A DNA stretch of 53,459 bases from an uncultured Rickettsiales bacterium (lineage in GTDB: Bacteria; Pseudomonadota; Alphaproteobacteria; Rickettsiales; UBA1997). The notes below the pieces were generated by a model. The model did no database searches. It was given only the letters and a program-made list of their open reading frames with translations, and had not been told where the DNA came from. Location: NCBI GenBank assembly GCA_905478165.1, contig CAJQHK010000008.1, positions 1 to 53,459 on the forward strand. The letters run 5' to 3'. Numbering within the stretch: the stretch's first letter is position 1; every line of letters starts with the position of its first letter. A program made the position numbers and the translations under genes. Below are positions 1 to 10,123 of this stretch, piece after piece.

Positions 1-1569
1 GGTGTTGGAGGGGCTGGTGGAAACGCTTTAAATAACATGATCAAATCTAATTTAGATGGTGTTGAATTTATCGCTGTAAATACTGACTACCAAGCCTTGT
101 CAGACTCTCTTGCTGCAGATAGAATACAACTAGGAGAGGAGCTGACAAAAGGCCTCGGAGCTGGTTCATTTCCTGATATTGGCTGTAAAGCTGCTGAAGA
201 GAGTGCTAATGAGATTCTAGACTATATTGAGGGCAGTAGTATGGTCTTTGTTACAGCTGGTATGGGCGGTGGCACTGGTACAGGAGCATCCCCAGTCATT
301 GCTAAACTTGCTAAAGAAAAAGGTATATTAACCGTTGCCGTAATTACAAAGCCATTTCATTTCGAGGGAAAGGGTAGAATGAGTGTTGCCGAAGCTGGTA
401 TAGAAGAGTTAAAAAAATATGTTGATACAATAATTGTTATTCCAAATCAGAATCTCTTTAGGGTTTCTAATGAGCAGACAACTTTTGAATCTGCTTTTAA
501 TATGGCTGACGACATACTCCATACTGGTGTTAGAGGTATTACTGATTTAATCGTCAAGCCTGGATTGATAAATCTTGATTTTGCTGATATTAGGACCATC
601 ATGACTAAGGGTGGTAAAGCTATTATGGGAACTGGAGAATCTGAGGGAGAGGATAGGGCAATAATTGCTTGCGAAGCCGCAATTTCTAATCCCCTCTTAG
701 ATGACGTCTCTATTAAGGGAGCTAAGGGTGTGTTAGTAAATATGACTGGTGGAACTGATATCACTCTTTTTGAGGCAGACATGGCTGTTAATATTATAAA
801 AAAAGAGGTTGATGAAAACGCCACTATTATCTTTGGTACAGCTTTTAAAGAAGATATGGAAGGTAAAATTAGTATCTCTGTCGTTGCAACTGGAATCGAG
901 GGAGATGAAGATGATTTATCCGACTCAATTCCAAGAGTTATAAGTGCTGAAGAAGTTAGAAGCGAAAGAGACGTTAATGAGGGAGTTATAAGTGCAATTT
1001 CTAACAAACAGAATACATTTTTCGACCCAGGAATCTCTAAAAAACCAGAAGGTGAAGTTAATAAACAGAAAGGTTTCAATATAAATAAGAATTTTATCAG
1101 CAAGGTATCTCGCGATAATAATACTGATAATAATACTGATATTACTGATAACATCGTCAATGATAGTAACTTACCTTCCTGTGAAAATAATAAAAAAATT
1201 AAAGAGGAGAATGCAGATGAATCCGAAGTTGAGTTTAAAAATATTATTGAAGAAATTTCTAGAATAGAAGAGGTGGAGAGAGGAAATGGTGCAGATTTAG
1301 AAAGGCGAAAGGCGAGATCTTCTTTTGGATTATTTTCTTTTATGAATTCAAAAAAAAACAACATAAAAAAGGAAGATAAAAAAAATAAAGAAAAGAAAAT
1401 TATAATAGATAATTTAAAAAAAATAGAAACTTTAAACTTAAAAAATAAAGAAAAAGAGGGTGCTAAGGATAGTATTTTTGACGGCAACTCTATCGACGTA
1501 AAGGATGATCACGATAATAGTTCAGTAGATGATATTTTATCAATTCCAGCTTTTCTAAGAAAAAAGTAG
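1..1569 (+). CDS. ftsZ: Cell division protein FtsZ, 5'-truncated by window start
   Basis: Frame is open from base 1 ([29 protein letters not shown]); tubulin signature [11 protein letters not shown]-terminal conserved peptide IPAFLRKK. Confidence 0.97.
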   Translation, partial: GVGGAGGNALNNMIKSNLDGVEFIAVNTDYQALSDSLAADRIQLGEELTKGLGAGSFPDIGCKAAEESANEILDYIEGSSMVFVTAGMGGGTGTGASPVIAKLAKEKGILTVAVITKPFHFEGKGRMSVAEAGIEELKKYVDTIIVIPNQNLFRVSNEQTTFESAFNMADDILHTGVRGITDLIVKPGLINLDFADIRTIMTKGGKAIMGTGESEGEDRAIIACEAAISNPLLDDVSIKGAKGVLVNMTGGTDITLFEADMAVNIIKKEVDENATIIFGTAFKEDMEGKISISVVATGIEGDEDDLSDSIPRVISAEEVRSERDVNEGVISAISNKQNTFFDPGISKKPEGEVNKQKGFNINKNFISKVSRDNNTDNNTDITDNIVNDSNLPSCENNKKIKEENADESEVEFKNIIEEISRIEEVERGNGADLERRKARSSFGLFSFMNSKKNNIKKEDKKNKEKKIIIDNLKKIETLNLKNKEKEGAKDSIFDGNSIDVKDDHDNSSVDDILSIPAFLRKK

Positions 1570-1582
1570 CTTATAAAAATAA

Positions 1583-2458
1583 ATGGAGGATCATTTTTGG
1601 CTAAACATTGACAAAACAAAAGGATACTCTTCTGCTAAGGTTGTTTCTATAGTTAAGAGAATTCTAAAAGTTAAGAAGGTAGGTCACGCAGGAACTTTAG
1701 ATCCTATTGCAACCGGTGTCTTGCCTATAGCTATTAATAAAGCAACTAAGGTTATTGATTATGTACAGGCGGAAGAGAAGGAATATTATGCGGAAATTAA
1801 GTGGGGAGAAAAAAGAGATAGTGACGATATTGAGGGTAAGATAAAATCCTTTGCCATAAAAAGACCTTCAAATTTAGAAATTTTTTCTATAATTTCTTCT
1901 TTTTTGGGTCAGATAGAGCAGACTCCGCCAGAGTTTTCTGCTATTAAGGTTAATGGCAAAAGATCTTATAAACTGGCGAGGTCTGGCGAGAAGGTTATAT
2001 TAAAATCTAGGTTAATACGTATTAAAGAAATTAGATTAATTTTCAATAACGACAAAAAAGTAGGTTTTTTTATTAGATGCTCTAAAGGCACTTATATCAG
2101 GTCTTTTGCTCGAGATTTAGCAGAAAAACTAGGGTCTTTTGGGTATATATCAAACTTAAGAAGGTTAAAGGTTGGTAATTTTCGTTGTCACGAAACAATT
2201 TCTCTTGATAAATTAAAAATATTATCTAGATTTAAGAATGCTAATTTTAAGTTAAAAACTGTAGATGTTTTAGGGTCTAGATCTAATTTAGAGATCGAAG
2301 ATGATGTTGTATCTAAACTTTCTTATGGTCAGAAAGTTGCGTTACCAATTAATTCTTATCAAAATCAGCTTGTTAACTTAGTTAGAAGTGGTAAATTAAT
2401 AGCTGTTCTAGATATTAAGGACAGTGAGGTAAGTAAAATTATAAGGTTTGTTAATTAA
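1583..2458 (+). CDS. truB: tRNA pseudouridine(55) synthase TruB
   Basis: KVGHAGTLDPIATGVLPI motif; followed by rpsO and pnp. Confidence 0.96.
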   Translation: MEDHFWLNIDKTKGYSSAKVVSIVKRILKVKKVGHAGTLDPIATGVLPIAINKATKVIDYVQAEEKEYYAEIKWGEKRDSDDIEGKIKSFAIKRPSNLEIFSIISSFLGQIEQTPPEFSAIKVNGKRSYKLARSGEKVILKSRLIRIKEIRLIFNNDKKVGFFIRCSKGTYIRSFARDLAEKLGSFGYISNLRRLKVGNFRCHETISLDKLKILSRFKNANFKLKTVDVLGSRSNLEIEDDVVSKLSYGQKVALPINSYQNQLVNLVRSGKLIAVLDIKDSEVSKIIRFVN

Positions 2459-2470
2459 CAATTATTAATA

Positions 2471-2740
2471 ATGACATTAAATACTGAGATTAAGGTAAAA
2501 ATAATACAAGAATATCAAACTGCAAAATCTGACACCGGGTCTGTTGAGGTGCAATGCGCGATATTGACAGAGAGAATAAAGGGTTTAACAGGTCACTTGA
2601 AAGAGCATAAGAAAGACCATTCTTGCAGAAGAAGCCTTTTGATATTAGTAAATCAAAGAAAAAAATTATTAGCCTATCTTAAAAGGAAATCTTTGGAAAG
2701 GTATGGTATTATTATTAATAAATTATCTCTTAGAAAGTAA
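2471..2740 (+). CDS. rpsO: 30S ribosomal protein S15
   Basis: 89 aa, typical S15 ([37 protein letters not shown]). Confidence 0.97.
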   Translation: MTLNTEIKVKIIQEYQTAKSDTGSVEVQCAILTERIKGLTGHLKEHKKDHSCRRSLLILVNQRKKLLAYLKRKSLERYGIIINKLSLRK

Positions 2741-2812
2741 TGTCAGTTTGCTGATATTACTTTAATGTTTAGCAATTTATTGCATAAATCAAATAAAACA
2801 AAATCAAAATAT

Positions 2813-5014
2813 ATGTTTAACGAAATAAAAAAAGAAATTGATTGGTGTGGACATAAACTATCTTTAGAGACCGGAAAAATAGCAAGACAAGCTTCTGGTT
2901 CGGTGATCGCAAGGATTGGCGATACAACAGTTTTGTGCGCAGTAACTGTTGGTAAAAATTCTTTAGAAGGATCCAACTTTTTACCTCTTACTATTAACTA
3001 TATTGAAAAATACTATGCTTCTGGAAAGATTCCTGGAGGATTCTTTAAGAGAGAAGCTAAGCCTTCAGAGCTTGCAACTTTAACATCTAGATTAATAGAT
3101 AGACCGATTAGACCTTTATTTCCTAGTAATTTTCGTAATGAAATAAACGTTATTTGTCAAATCTTATCTTACGATAAAAAATGTAACCCTGACATCGTTG
3201 CTATGATTGGCGCTTCGGCTGCTCTTCATATATCAGAAGCTCCTTTCTTGGAAGCTATTGCTGGTGCTAGAGTTGGTTATGTTGATGGTGAGTATGTTTT
3301 AAATCCTGACGCTACTCTTTTAGAAAATAGTAAGTTAGATTTAATTCTTGCAGGAACCAAAAGCTCCGTACTGATGGTTGAGTCTGAGGCTGAAGAGTTA
3401 TCAGAAGAGATAATGCTTGGTGCAGTAAAATTTGGTCATGAGCAATTTCAGCCAGTAATCGAATTAATTAACGAGTTAAAAGAAGAGGTTGGTAAGGAGA
3501 AGGTTTTATTCAACATCGAAACCGACTCTAAAATTGATGATGAAATCAAAAATTACGCTGAATCTAAGATTGAATCTGCTTATGGAGTTCAAGATAAGCA
3601 GGAAAGAGTTACATCTCTTGACGCTATCAAATCTGAGATTGTTGAAAAGTTCTTAGATGAAGAAAATAACATAGGGGTTAACAAGATAGATGCTATCTTT
3701 AAAAATCTTTCTAAAAATATAGTTAGAGACTCTATTATTAAGAATAGAGTTAGAATTGATGGTAGATCTCCTGAGGATGTGAGGCAGATTAAGGCTGAGG
3801 TTGGTATTTTACCTCAAGTTCATGGCTCTGCACTGTTTACTAGGGGTGAAACCCAAGCTTTAGTTGTAACAACTATCGGCTCCTCCAGAGATGAGCAAAT
3901 GGTTGATGGCATTGATGGTAGTGTTACTAAGCAAAGTTTAATGCTGCATTATAATTTTCCACCATATTCTGTGGGTGAGGTCGGTTATTTAAAACCTCCT
4001 GGTAGAAGAGAAATTGGACATGGTAAATTAGCTCTTAGGGCTATTAACCCAATATTTCCTAGTTCTGAAGAATTCCAATGTGTGACTAGGATTGTGTCTG
4101 AAATTACTGAATCTAATGGTTCTAGCTCTATGGCTACTGTATGTGGCGCTTCATTGTCATTAATGGATGCTGGAGTTCCTATTGCTAAGCCAGTTTCTGG
4201 TATCGCGATGGGCTTAATTAAGGAAGGAGATTCATATGTAGTCTTATCTGATATAATGGGTGATGAAGATCATCTTGGTGATATGGATTTTAAAGTTGCA
4301 GGAACTGAAGATGGTATTACGGCTTTACAGATGGATATCAAAATATCTGGTATTAATCATGAAATTATGGAGGCTGCTCTTGATCAAGCAAAAGTTGGTA
4401 GAGTTCATATTTTATCTAAGATGTCTGAGGCTCTTTCTGCTCCAAGAGAAAGTTTAAATAGTAACATACCAAAAAGTGAATCTATCAAGATTTCTCGTAA
4501 GAAGATTAAAGATTTGATTGGCCCAAAAGGCAAAAATATTAAATCAATTTGCGAAAAAACTGGAGTTATAATTGATGTTGATCAAAGTGGTATTGTTAAA
4601 CTATCTTCAAGCGATGCCAGTATGATGGAAGAGGCTATCTTGATGGTTAAGGAATCAGTTTTTGAACCTGAAATTGACGATATATATGAAGGTACGGTGG
4701 TAAAAGTAATAAATGCCGGTGCTTTTGTTAATATTTTTAATAACAAGGATGGTTTTGTTCATATCTCTGAACTTGCAAATCATCGTGTTGATTTTGTTGA
4801 AGACATTGTTAATGAAGGTGATAGTGTTAAGGTTAAGGTAATTGGTTTTGACAAAAAATTTAGACCAAAACTAAGCTATAGATCAATTAACCAAGAAACT
4901 GGAGAAGATATATCTCATCTTATCGAGTCAGTAGGTGAGGAAGATGAGGAAGTTTCTCAATCATCTCCACAGGAAGATGTTAAGCCTCCTAAAAAAAGAG
5001 GATTCTTTAGTTAG
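2813..5014 (+). CDS. pnp: Polyribonucleotide nucleotidyltransferase (PNPase)
   Basis: Full-length PNPase with RNase PH, KH and S1 domains. ORF is open from 2765; the ATG at 2813 (MFNEIKKEIDWCG) fits the family start better. Confidence 0.96.
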   Translation: MFNEIKKEIDWCGHKLSLETGKIARQASGSVIARIGDTTVLCAVTVGKNSLEGSNFLPLTINYIEKYYASGKIPGGFFKREAKPSELATLTSRLIDRPIRPLFPSNFRNEINVICQILSYDKKCNPDIVAMIGASAALHISEAPFLEAIAGARVGYVDGEYVLNPDATLLENSKLDLILAGTKSSVLMVESEAEELSEEIMLGAVKFGHEQFQPVIELINELKEEVGKEKVLFNIETDSKIDDEIKNYAESKIESAYGVQDKQERVTSLDAIKSEIVEKFLDEENNIGVNKIDAIFKNLSKNIVRDSIIKNRVRIDGRSPEDVRQIKAEVGILPQVHGSALFTRGETQALVVTTIGSSRDEQMVDGIDGSVTKQSLMLHYNFPPYSVGEVGYLKPPGRREIGHGKLALRAINPIFPSSEEFQCVTRIVSEITESNGSSSMATVCGASLSLMDAGVPIAKPVSGIAMGLIKEGDSYVVLSDIMGDEDHLGDMDFKVAGTEDGITALQMDIKISGINHEIMEAALDQAKVGRVHILSKMSEALSAPRESLNSNIPKSESIKISRKKIKDLIGPKGKNIKSICEKTGVIIDVDQSGIVKLSSSDASMMEEAILMVKESVFEPEIDDIYEGTVVKVINAGAFVNIFNNKDGFVHISELANHRVDFVEDIVNEGDSVKVKVIGFDKKFRPKLSYRSINQETGEDISHLIESVGEEDEEVSQSSPQEDVKPPKKRGFFS

Positions 5015-5043
5015 AGATATTTTATTATAACTCTCAATTCTAT

Positions 5044-5092
5044 CTTTGTATATATATTAGCCTTATCTAAAAAATAAGTCATATATACAAAG
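5044..5092 (+). terminator. Candidate 3' stem-loop downstream of pnp
   Basis: Perfect 12-bp arms CTTTGTATATAT (5044-5055) / ATATATACAAAG (5081-5092) with a nested CTTAT/ATAAG. No U-tract, so terminator function is tentative. Confidence 0.4.
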
Positions 5093-5184
5093 GTAAGATT
5101 TTTACTTTCTATATTCTAGAATCGCTACTATAAAAACTCATCATACTCCTACAAAAGTAAATTATAGCATTTTATACTATTGCG

Positions 5185-5448
5185 ATGATCTTAAAAATTC
5201 TCCTTAAAATTTGGCCAGCATTAACCCCAATAGCCATTTATTTTTTTTTAGTTATTATAAAAAGACTGTTATCTAAGTTATTACAAAAAAAAGATTATAT
5301 TACTACAGATTATAAAGATCTTAATAGGTGTGATTCAAAAAATAACAACATATCTCCATATTCATTAAGTAACAAGAAATTTATCTTTGTTATTTATCTT
5401 AGTTTAATCTTTTTAATTATTTCATTTTTATCATTTGCTTTTCAGTAG
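5185..5448 (+). CDS. Small hypothetical membrane protein, two predicted hydrophobic segments
   Basis: 87 aa ORF with N- and C-terminal hydrophobic stretches. Confidence 0.5.
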   Translation: MILKILLKIWPALTPIAIYFFLVIIKRLLSKLLQKKDYITTDYKDLNRCDSKNNNISPYSLSNKKFIFVIYLSLIFLIISFLSFAFQ

Positions 5449-5600
5449 CAGTATGGTTCCAAAAAAAATATCTTATTAAATATTCTATTTTTAAATAAGT
5501 TTTAACGAGCTCCTCTAGATTTCGTGATTTAATTATGTTTAAAACAGTCTTTTTAATAAAGTTGTTTGATTTAAAATTTGAATATATCAGATATAAGTGT

Positions 5601-5635
5601 AAAATAAGAAAAAATAAGAAGAAATAAGAAGAAAT
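5601..5635 (+). promoter_or_regulatory. 10-bp phased direct repeats immediately upstream of the XRE regulator
   Basis: AAAATAAGAA AAAATAAGAA GAAATAAGAA GAAAT in exact 10-bp register ending 3 nt before the ATG at 5639. Confidence 0.5.
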
Positions 5636-5638
5636 TAT

Positions 5639-5968
5639 ATGAGCATTAAAAGAAATATTAAGAAATCAAATATATTTTTAGGTAAGAATATAGAGCAATT
5701 AAGGCTCACCAAAAATATCTCCTATATGAGTCTTGGACGGAAAATTAATAAAACCAAGCAGCAGATTGTAAAGTATGAGCGTGGTGAAGATCTTGTTCCT
5801 TTACCTATTCTAGAAGATATTGCTACTGAATTAGGTCATCCTATTGCTAAAAGAATTATAAGGAGGATATCTATTGTTAGAAAGCTAGAGACGCAGAGCG
5901 GTGCGGAGATGACGGATGAGCTAATAGCTTTGTATAGTCAGATCTTGTCATCAGATATGGCATCATAA
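5639..5968 (+). CDS. XRE-family helix-turn-helix regulator
   Basis: LGKNIEQLRLTKNISYMSLGRKINKTKQQIVKYERGEDLVPLPILEDIATELG is a Cro/CI-type HTH. Confidence 0.85.
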   Translation: MSIKRNIKKSNIFLGKNIEQLRLTKNISYMSLGRKINKTKQQIVKYERGEDLVPLPILEDIATELGHPIAKRIIRRISIVRKLETQSGAEMTDELIALYSQILSSDMAS

Positions 5969-6258
5969 TACCAATTAGGATGTAATTAGACACTTCCTCT
6001 TTATTTTTTTAGTTTTATATATAAATAGTAAAATAATAAGTAAAATACCCATTGGAACTATAATGTATAAGTTTTCAGTAAGGTATGTAAATAACATTAG
6101 GAAAATTCCTGTAAATAATGGAATATCTTATTTTTTCTTTCTTCTACACCCAAATAAAGAAGAAGTTATTGACTAAGTAATATAAGTCATGCTTCTGCGT
6201 TCTCTGTTTACGATAGGCAGATGTCGAAATAATATCTTTTGAACTGTGGTAACGCAAC

Positions 6259-6286
6259 AGTCAAAGTTACAAAAGCAACTTTGACT
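6259..6286 (-). terminator. Candidate hairpin downstream of ahpC
   Basis: Perfect 10-bp arms AGTCAAAGTT / AACTTTGACT, 8-nt loop, ~30 nt past the ahpC stop. No U-tract on the minus strand. Confidence 0.4.
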
Positions 6287-6317
6287 CCCTCTTAAATTAG
6301 GATTTTTATAATTTTAG

Positions 6318-6869
6318 TTACTTAACTTCAATTACATCATCACCTTTATTCCAATTACAAGGACACAATTCATCAGTTTGAAGGGCGTCTAAAACTCTTA
6401 AAACTTCATCAGGGTTTCTACCAACCGAAAGATCAGTAACTGACACAAATCTAATAATTCCGTTTATATCGACAATAAAGGTTGCTCTATTTGAAACCAA
6501 AGCATCAGGATTTAAAATACCTAGATCTTTAGACAAAACTCCACCAACATCTGCAAGCATTGGAATTTCAAGATCTTTTAAATCTTCATTCTCTCTTTTC
6601 CAAGCCAAATGAACAAACTCACTATCAGTACTAGCTGTCATTAAAACTGCATCTCTATCGGAAAATTCTGTGTTTAATTTTGCAAAAGCTGCAATTTCAG
6701 TTGGGCAAACAAAGGTAAAATCTTTTGGGTAAAAGAAAATAACTTGCCATTTATTTTTATTAGTTTCGTTACTAATATCAATAAAAGCTTCATCCATAGA
6801 ATTTGGATATTTACCACCAGGAACAGCTTTTAAATTGAAAGCTGGAAATTTATCGCCAATTGTTAACAT
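6318..6869 (-). CDS. ahpC: Peroxiredoxin, AhpC type
   Basis: FFYPKDFTFVCPTEI peroxidatic Cys motif; C-terminal CPCNW resolving Cys. Confidence 0.95.
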   Translation of the reverse strand: MLTIGDKFPAFNLKAVPGGKYPNSMDEAFIDISNETNKNKWQVIFFYPKDFTFVCPTEIAAFAKLNTEFSDRDAVLMTASTDSEFVHLAWKRENEDLKDLEIPMLADVGGVLSKDLGILNPDALVSNRATFIVDINGIIRFVSVTDLSVGRNPDEVLRVLDALQTDELCPCNWNKGDDVIEVK

Positions 6870-7004
6870 TATTTTTAAATTTAATAATTAATTAAAGTAA
6901 TTTTTATTACGTTCACAGGTTAGTAACCTTATTTTAATAAGTAAAATATATTTTTATTTATTTTGATAAAAACTAGATGAAGGTAGGTCGTGGTAACTAT
7001 AAAG

Positions 7005-7052
7005 GGCTCAAAGTCCAATGGAACGAAAACACATGCTAATATAATTTTTATT
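7005..7052 (+). repeat. Dispersed intergenic repeat, copy 1
   Basis: GGGCTCAAAGTCCAATGGAACGAAAACACATGCTAATATAATTTTTAT, similar to 52380-52430. Confidence 0.65.
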
Positions 7053-7169
7053 TTATTTTTTTAAATTAAAGAATAAAAATTATATTATTCTACTCAAATA
7101 GAAACCATAACTTATTTTACTCTACGTAGCTAAATGAATGGTCTCTTAAATTTTTTTACGTTGCGTTTG

Positions 7170-8141
7170 TTAGTGAAGATGCATACTAAAAAATCTAATT
7201 TTTTCTAGATATTCATCAGGATCTTTGATATTAACTAAGGAGTCTTTTGGGGTATTGAAATAATCATAAAACCTCGTCAATAAGAATCGAAGTGAGGCGC
7301 AGAGCAGCGCGGTTGGTAGAAAAGTTTTTTCTTTTTGAGTTAATTGCTTTATTTCCTGATAGGAATCAAGTAAGGAATTATACTTTTCTTGGCAAAACTT
7401 ATTATCTCCATCAAAACACCAGGCGTTAATATTAATAGCAAGATCGTAGACAAAAAGATCATTGGCAGCAAAGTAAAAATCAATTACTCCTGATAGATTA
7501 TTATTCTTATCAAAAAAAACATTATCGGGAAACAAATCTAGATGACACGGTCCAGATGGTAAGTTTAAATCCCATTCCTGATCAAGAAAGTCAATATATT
7601 TCGTAATTTCTTTTTTTAATCCTGGGCGATAATCTTCAATTTTATTATCAATTTCGTTAAACAACTTTTTTAAATGTGAAAAGTTAAGGTCATTTACTCT
7701 ATTTTTAGAAAAATTTACACCATATTGCTGCATTTTAGCTGTGATTTCTCCAATTTGAGAGCAATGCTTATTATCGATATTATTATAAAGGCCATTTTTT
7801 TGCGGCAACAATGTTACTCCTGGTAAAAAACTAACTATTGAGGCAGATTTTCCTCCGACATCGCTAATAATTTTTTTGTTATTATTAAAAATCGGCTTAG
7901 GGCAAGAGATGTTTTGAGAAGATAAGTAATTTTTTAAATTCATAAAAAATGGCAAATCTTCTTTTTTGATTCTACTTTCGAAGATGGTAAAAATAAATTT
8001 ATCTTGATTGGTTTGAATGATATAATTGCTATTATCAACGCCTGCAACAATCTCTTTAAAATCTTCTAGCAAACCAATATTATAATTTTTGGTTAGAAAG
8101 TCATTAATTTGTTCAAAATTTAATTTAGTATAGACCGCCAT
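7170..8141 (-). CDS. thrB: Homoserine kinase, ThrB type II (APH fold)
   Basis: MAVYTKLNFEQINDFL start; CHLDLFPDNVFFDKNNNLSGVIDFYFA catalytic/Mg motif. The ORF track extends to 8234, but the ATG at 8141 fits the family and avoids the aspS overlap. Confidence 0.88.
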   Translation of the reverse strand: MAVYTKLNFEQINDFLTKNYNIGLLEDFKEIVAGVDNSNYIIQTNQDKFIFTIFESRIKKEDLPFFMNLKNYLSSQNISCPKPIFNNNKKIISDVGGKSASIVSFLPGVTLLPQKNGLYNNIDNKHCSQIGEITAKMQQYGVNFSKNRVNDLNFSHLKKLFNEIDNKIEDYRPGLKKEITKYIDFLDQEWDLNLPSGPCHLDLFPDNVFFDKNNNLSGVIDFYFAANDLFVYDLAININAWCFDGDNKFCQEKYNSLLDSYQEIKQLTQKEKTFLPTALLCASLRFLLTRFYDYFNTPKDSLVNIKDPDEYLEKIRFFSMHLH

Positions 8142-8151
8142 TATTACAGTT

Positions 8152-10065
8152 TTATTGTTCTTTATTTTTTTCTTCAAAAGTGCTTTTGATATAAAGCCCA
8201 CTAAGATTCTTGGGATTAATTTTTGCTGGAGCATCCATTAATAAATCTTGAGCTTTACCATTCATAGGAAAGGTTATGACTTCGCGAATATTTGGCTCAT
8301 CTGCTAAAAGCATGATAATCCTATCAATTCCAGGAGCTATACCGCCATGAGGAGGTGCTCCGTATTTAAACGCATTTAACATAGTGCCAAACTCCCTTTC
8401 AACATCTTCCTTATCATAGCCTGCAATTTCAAAAGCTTTATACATAATTTCTGGTTTGTGATTTCTAATAGCGCCAGAAGATAGCTCGATGCCATTACAA
8501 ATAATATCGTATTGATAGGCCTTAATTTTTAAAGGATCTTCGCTTTTTAAAGTTTTCATTTCCCCTTGTGGCATTGAAAAAGGGTTATGAGAGAAGTCAA
8601 TTTTTCCAGTCTCTGAGTTAATTTCGTACATTGGGAAATCAATAATCCAGCAAAATTTATAGATTGATGTATCAATTAATTTCAAATCTTCTGCTAATTT
8701 AGTTCTAACTAATCCCGCAATTTTGGCAGCCTCTAATTCCTTACCACAAGAGAAAAATACTGCATCGCCAGAATCAAGATGGGCAGTTTCCTTGAGTAAT
8801 GTTAATTTTTCTTCTGATAGAAATTTAGCGATAGGACCTTTAGCAACTCCATTTTCATCAAAGATGATGTAAGCTAGTCCACCAGCACCATTAGAAATTG
8901 CAAATTCTATTGTTTTATCGAAGAAAGAGCGTGGTTTTGATGAGCAATTAGGCGCTGGAATTGCTCTAATTATCTGCCCATCTTTAATGGCTCTAGCAAA
9001 AATTCCAAAGCCAGAATCTTTAAAAATCTCAGTTCCCTCTGATATAATAATTGGATTACGGAGGTCCGGCTTGTCACTGCCGTATTTAAGGATTGAATCC
9101 TTGTAGGTTATTCTTTCAAAATTTTTAGTAGAAGTTTTTTTAGTTCCAAATTTATTAAAAATTGATTTTAACAAGGGTTCAACAGTGGTAAATACATCTT
9201 CTTGCTCAACAAAAGACATTTCAAGATCTAATTGATAAAATTCTGGAGATCTATCGGCTCTAAGATCTTCATCTCTAAAGCATGGAGCAATCTGAAAATA
9301 TTTGTCAAAGCCACTGACCATTAAAAGCTGTTTAAATTGCTGTGGCGCTTGGGGTAGTGCGTAAAATTTACCAGGATTTAGTCTTGATGGTACCAAATAA
9401 TCTCTAGCCCCCTCTGGTGATGATGCGGTTAGGATTGGAGTTTGAATTTCTAAAAATCCACCCTCTGTCATTTCTTTTCTAATAAAAGATACAACTTTAG
9501 AACGAAGTTTAATGTTATCGGCAACTTTTTTACGACGGAGATCTAGGAAGCGATATTTTAAACGAAGATCTTCAGGATAATTTCCACTCTCATCATTGAT
9601 TTGAAAAGGAATCTGTTCAGAAAAGGACTCAATTTTAATTCTTGAAATCTTTACCTCAACTTCTCCCGTTGCTAGTTTTTTATTGATTGCTTCTGAGTTC
9701 CTTTTAATAACGATACCTTCAATTGTAACTACCGATTCTAGTCGAATTTTTGAACTTGCAACAAAATTAGGATTAACAGCATTACTATCTTTGGTCTCAG
9801 TCCTATTTGACTCTTCGTTTTTACATTTTTCCTGAATTAGGGCAGCAGCTTCTTCATTAATTTTGCCACCAAAATCTAATTCAAACTTATGATTAGGGTC
9901 GGAATCAATAACGCACTGCACTAATCCCGTAGAATCCCTAAGGTCTAAAAAAAGTAAACTACCATGGTCTCTTTTTGAATTTAACCACCCAGATAAGATT
10001 ATCTTTTCATCAATATGCTCAATGTTTAGTTCGTTACAATTATGTGTTTTGTATTTATTTATCAT
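8152..10065 (-). CDS. aspS: Aspartyl-tRNA synthetase
   Basis: Class II motifs ([27 protein letters not shown]). Confidence 0.96.
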   Translation of the reverse strand: MINKYKTHNCNELNIEHIDEKIILSGWLNSKRDHGSLLFLDLRDSTGLVQCVIDSDPNHKFELDFGGKINEEAAALIQEKCKNEESNRTETKDSNAVNPNFVASSKIRLESVVTIEGIVIKRNSEAINKKLATGEVEVKISRIKIESFSEQIPFQINDESGNYPEDLRLKYRFLDLRRKKVADNIKLRSKVVSFIRKEMTEGGFLEIQTPILTASSPEGARDYLVPSRLNPGKFYALPQAPQQFKQLLMVSGFDKYFQIAPCFRDEDLRADRSPEFYQLDLEMSFVEQEDVFTTVEPLLKSIFNKFGTKKTSTKNFERITYKDSILKYGSDKPDLRNPIIISEGTEIFKDSGFGIFARAIKDGQIIRAIPAPNCSSKPRSFFDKTIEFAISNGAGGLAYIIFDENGVAKGPIAKFLSEEKLTLLKETAHLDSGDAVFFSCGKELEAAKIAGLVRTKLAEDLKLIDTSIYKFCWIIDFPMYEINSETGKIDFSHNPFSMPQGEMKTLKSEDPLKIKAYQYDIICNGIELSSGAIRNHKPEIMYKAFEIAGYDKEDVEREFGTMLNAFKYGAPPHGGIAPGIDRIIMLLADEPNIREVITFPMNGKAQDLLMDAPAKINPKNLSGLYIKSTFEEKNKEQ

Positions 10066-10123
10066 ATTATTTTAATATTTAAAAGAGTCTGAAGTTGTGT
10101 TGGTAAGTTTTTTATGTCTTTAG

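Noticed and set aside
447-1487. 346 aa minus-strand ORF opposite ftsZ
   Set aside because: Antisense shadow of ftsZ; S/F/L/I-rich composition and no recognisable domain.
4260-4457. 65 aa ORF within pnp
   Set aside because: Alternative frame inside a confident PNPase CDS; no independent support.
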